This document shows, one piece after another, positions 62,649-64,000 of a DNA stretch of 64,000 nucleotides. Source of the DNA: Neokomagataea thailandica NBRC 106555 (GTDB lineage Bacteria; Pseudomonadota; Alphaproteobacteria; Acetobacterales; Acetobacteraceae); the NCBI RefSeq assembly GCF_001598495.1, contig NZ_BCZB01000014.1, positions 1 to 64,000 of the forward strand, written 5' to 3'. Every line of letters starts with the position of its first letter. Positions within the stretch are counted from its first letter, which is position 1. The notes beneath the pieces are model-generated. The model had not been told where the DNA came from. It saw only the letters and a program-made list of their open reading frames with translations, and did no database searches. Made by a program: the position numbers and the translations under genes.

Positions 62649-62971
62649 AAGAAGCTCCTCGGTTTTGTTCTCCACCAAGCCGTATTCAGCATCCATACAC
62701 TCCCCCCACACACATAACTCCATCAGCCGACACCCCCAGCCCTCACCGGCCATCAAAATAAAAAACCGTATTTTATAAACACTCAACACGCTGTCTAATG
62801 ATAACATCATGCCTGTTCCATACAGGCACAGCCATCATGCAAATCAACTATGGAAACGCCACCGCCTAGCACACAACATAGTGCTGAGAGCCACTCAACA
62901 AAGAGCACAAAAAAGGCCCGTAATCCGAAGATTACAGGCCACATACCTTAAGGTATAATCAAACTTATATA
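62649..62971. other. Intergenic region after the feo genes
   Basis: 323 bases between two convergent gene sets. It contains a 7-bp hairpin TGCCTGT-TCCAT-ACAGGCA (62809-62827) with no T-run and the terminator of the minus gene (62909-62940). No gene is supported. Confidence 0.6.
62909..62940 (-). terminator. Terminator of the prolyl oligopeptidase gene
   Basis: On the minus strand GGCCTGTAATC, loop TTCG, GATTACGGGCC, TTTTTTGTGC; one mismatch in an 11-bp stem with a stable TTCG tetraloop. Confidence 0.85.
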
Positions 62972-64000
62972 TTAGTGCGCCATACCACCAAGGCTGGACC
63001 ACAAATACGTCCAACTCAGCGCTTGTGTCTGAGCAATTTCTGGCTGGCTCGCACCAAAACCATGGCCACCCGCTACTTGCTCCCAGTAATAATAAGGCAG
63101 GTTCAATTCGCTCATACGCCACGCAAAACGCCGCGCATGCACAGGCCCAACACGGTCATCTTTCGTCGTCGTTTCAATAAACGGCACCGGATAGTGCGTG
63201 CCCGCTTTTAGGTTTTGCAATGGTGAGATTTTACGCAAAAAGTCACGCTGTTCAGGAATAGACACCGTGCCGTATTCCCCCACCCATGATGCCCCGGCAG
63301 ACATGTGTTCATAATTCACCATGTCCAACAACGGCACTTCAATATCAACTGCTTTCCAGAAATCCGGATGTTGCGTGAACTCAACCCCCATCAACAACCC
63401 ACCATTCGAACCACCACGAATAGCCAAATGCTGCGGAGAGGTAATGTGCCGCGTGGCAAGGTCACGCGCCACAGCCGCAAAATCATCATAAATATGCTGA
63501 CGACGCGTCTTTAAACCCGCCTCATGCCAAGCCGGGCCGAACTCACCGCCACCACGGATATTCGCCAAAACGTAAACGCCACCATGGCTTAACAGATTCA
63601 CACCCAACCCTGCGGAATAAGACGGGAAGAGCGGCACTTCAAAACCACCATAGGCATAAAGCAATGTCGGGTTGGCATCATTATGCGGCATGTCTTTCGC
63701 ATGAACGACGAAATAAGGAACATCCGTTCCATCTGTCGAGCGCGCTTGATACTGATCTACCTCCATAGAGGACGCATCAAACTGAGCTGGCAGAGTATGC
63801 ACAGCATTCACGGTTGCTGTATCTGTATTAATCGACCAAATCGTCGGCGGCGTTAAAAACCCTTCTGACTGCGCATAAGCCAACGCGCTTGCATGATCTG
63901 CACTCACCAAATTCACGGACATGTTTTTTGGCAAGGGCAGTTGTGTCCGGGTGAATGTATCGCCAGACGGCGTAAAGACCAAAAGCTGTCCACGCACATT
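62972..64000 (-). CDS. Prolyl oligopeptidase family serine peptidase (partial)
   Basis: The C-terminal about 341 residues of an S9-family peptidase; the N-terminal beta propeller lies past the right edge. The nucleophile is in RGGSNGGLLMGV, the acid in ETTTKDDRVGPVHARRF, and the histidine in VAGGHGFGASQPE, as in prolyl oligopeptidases (S9A). It would cut short proline-containing peptides. No internal start is assumed; the frame is open at 64000. Confidence 0.88.
   Translation of the reverse strand, partial: NVRGQLLVFTPSGDTFTRTQLPLPKNMSVNLVSADHASALAYAQSEGFLTPPTIWSINTDTATVNAVHTLPAQFDASSMEVDQYQARSTDGTDVPYFVVHAKDMPHNDANPTLLYAYGGFEVPLFPSYSAGLGVNLLSHGGVYVLANIRGGGEFGPAWHEAGLKTRRQHIYDDFAAVARDLATRHITSPQHLAIRGGSNGGLLMGVEFTQHPDFWKAVDIEVPLLDMVNYEHMSAGASWVGEYGTVSIPEQRDFLRKISPLQNLKAGTHYPVPFIETTTKDDRVGPVHARRFAWRMSELNLPYYYWEQVAGGHGFGASQPEIAQTQALSWTYLWSSLGGMAH

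Noticed and set aside
62809-62827. 7-bp hairpin with a 5-base loop after the feo genes
   Set aside because: No T-run follows, so it is not a convincing intrinsic terminator.

Overview
The window looks like a chromosome segment of an alphaproteobacterium, most likely an acetic acid bacterium (Acetobacteraceae). This rests on the trpB-trpA / accD-folC neighbourhood, the DUF2849-cysI-DUF934 sulfite reductase operon, the many sequences of Gluconobacter/Acetobacter type and a moderately high GC content. The genus cannot be fixed from the sequence alone.

Layout. (1) Positions 1-11770 are part of a contractile-tailed (myovirus-type) prophage or phage-derived particle. Read leftwards from a divergent promoter at 11278-11377 are two or three small genes, the small and large terminase, portal, scaffold, major capsid, connector/neck proteins, sheath, tube and a tail-assembly chaperone that ends in a classic -1 frameshift signal. 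A single Xre-type repressor (11378-11770) faces the other way. Four copies of a 13-bp palindrome (TGRCW-N3-WGCCA type) flank it. (2) 12234-18198 is a complete RND efflux operon in the order permease, adaptor, outer-membrane factor. (3) 18592-32034 is mostly housekeeping: arfB, dnaB, folC, accD, an HdeD-like protein, trpA, trpB, a GT61 glycosyltransferase, a CorA transporter, the sulfite reductase operon, a GNAT enzyme and a cysteine-free Rrf2 regulator. (4) 32179-43998 holds a secreted phospholipase-C-like protein, a TonB-dependent receptor, a DegP protease, tadA, a C26 peptidase-like amidotransferase, rluB, rsmD, ftsK and an RluA-type pseudouridine synthase. (5) 44209-54325 holds an orphan membrane protein, a sugar/H+ symporter overlapping a Rhizobium-type L-asparaginase, a three-gene cluster of uncharacterised envelope proteins (47354-50576), a glycine-zipper lipoprotein, zur, cysK and an RBBP9-like hydrolase. 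(6) 54276-62648 is a metal block: copper P-type ATPase, a small Cys/His-rich exported protein, a multicopper oxidase with a long Met-rich insert, its outer-membrane partner, then feoA-feoB and a Cys-rich FeoB-associated peptide. (7) 62972-64000 is the C-terminal part of a prolyl-oligopeptidase-family enzyme that runs off the right edge.

How the parts work together. Sulfur assimilation genes (cysI operon, cysK) may be linked by the Rrf2 regulator. The copper block combines inner-membrane export (CopA ATPase), periplasmic oxidation (multicopper oxidase) and an outer-membrane protein, directly followed by ferrous iron uptake. The phage block appears wired so that one repressor controls the structural operon directly, and no replication or integration genes are visible in this window. 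Most strand-switch points carry clear intrinsic terminators. I saw no tRNA, rRNA, CRISPR array or insertion sequence.
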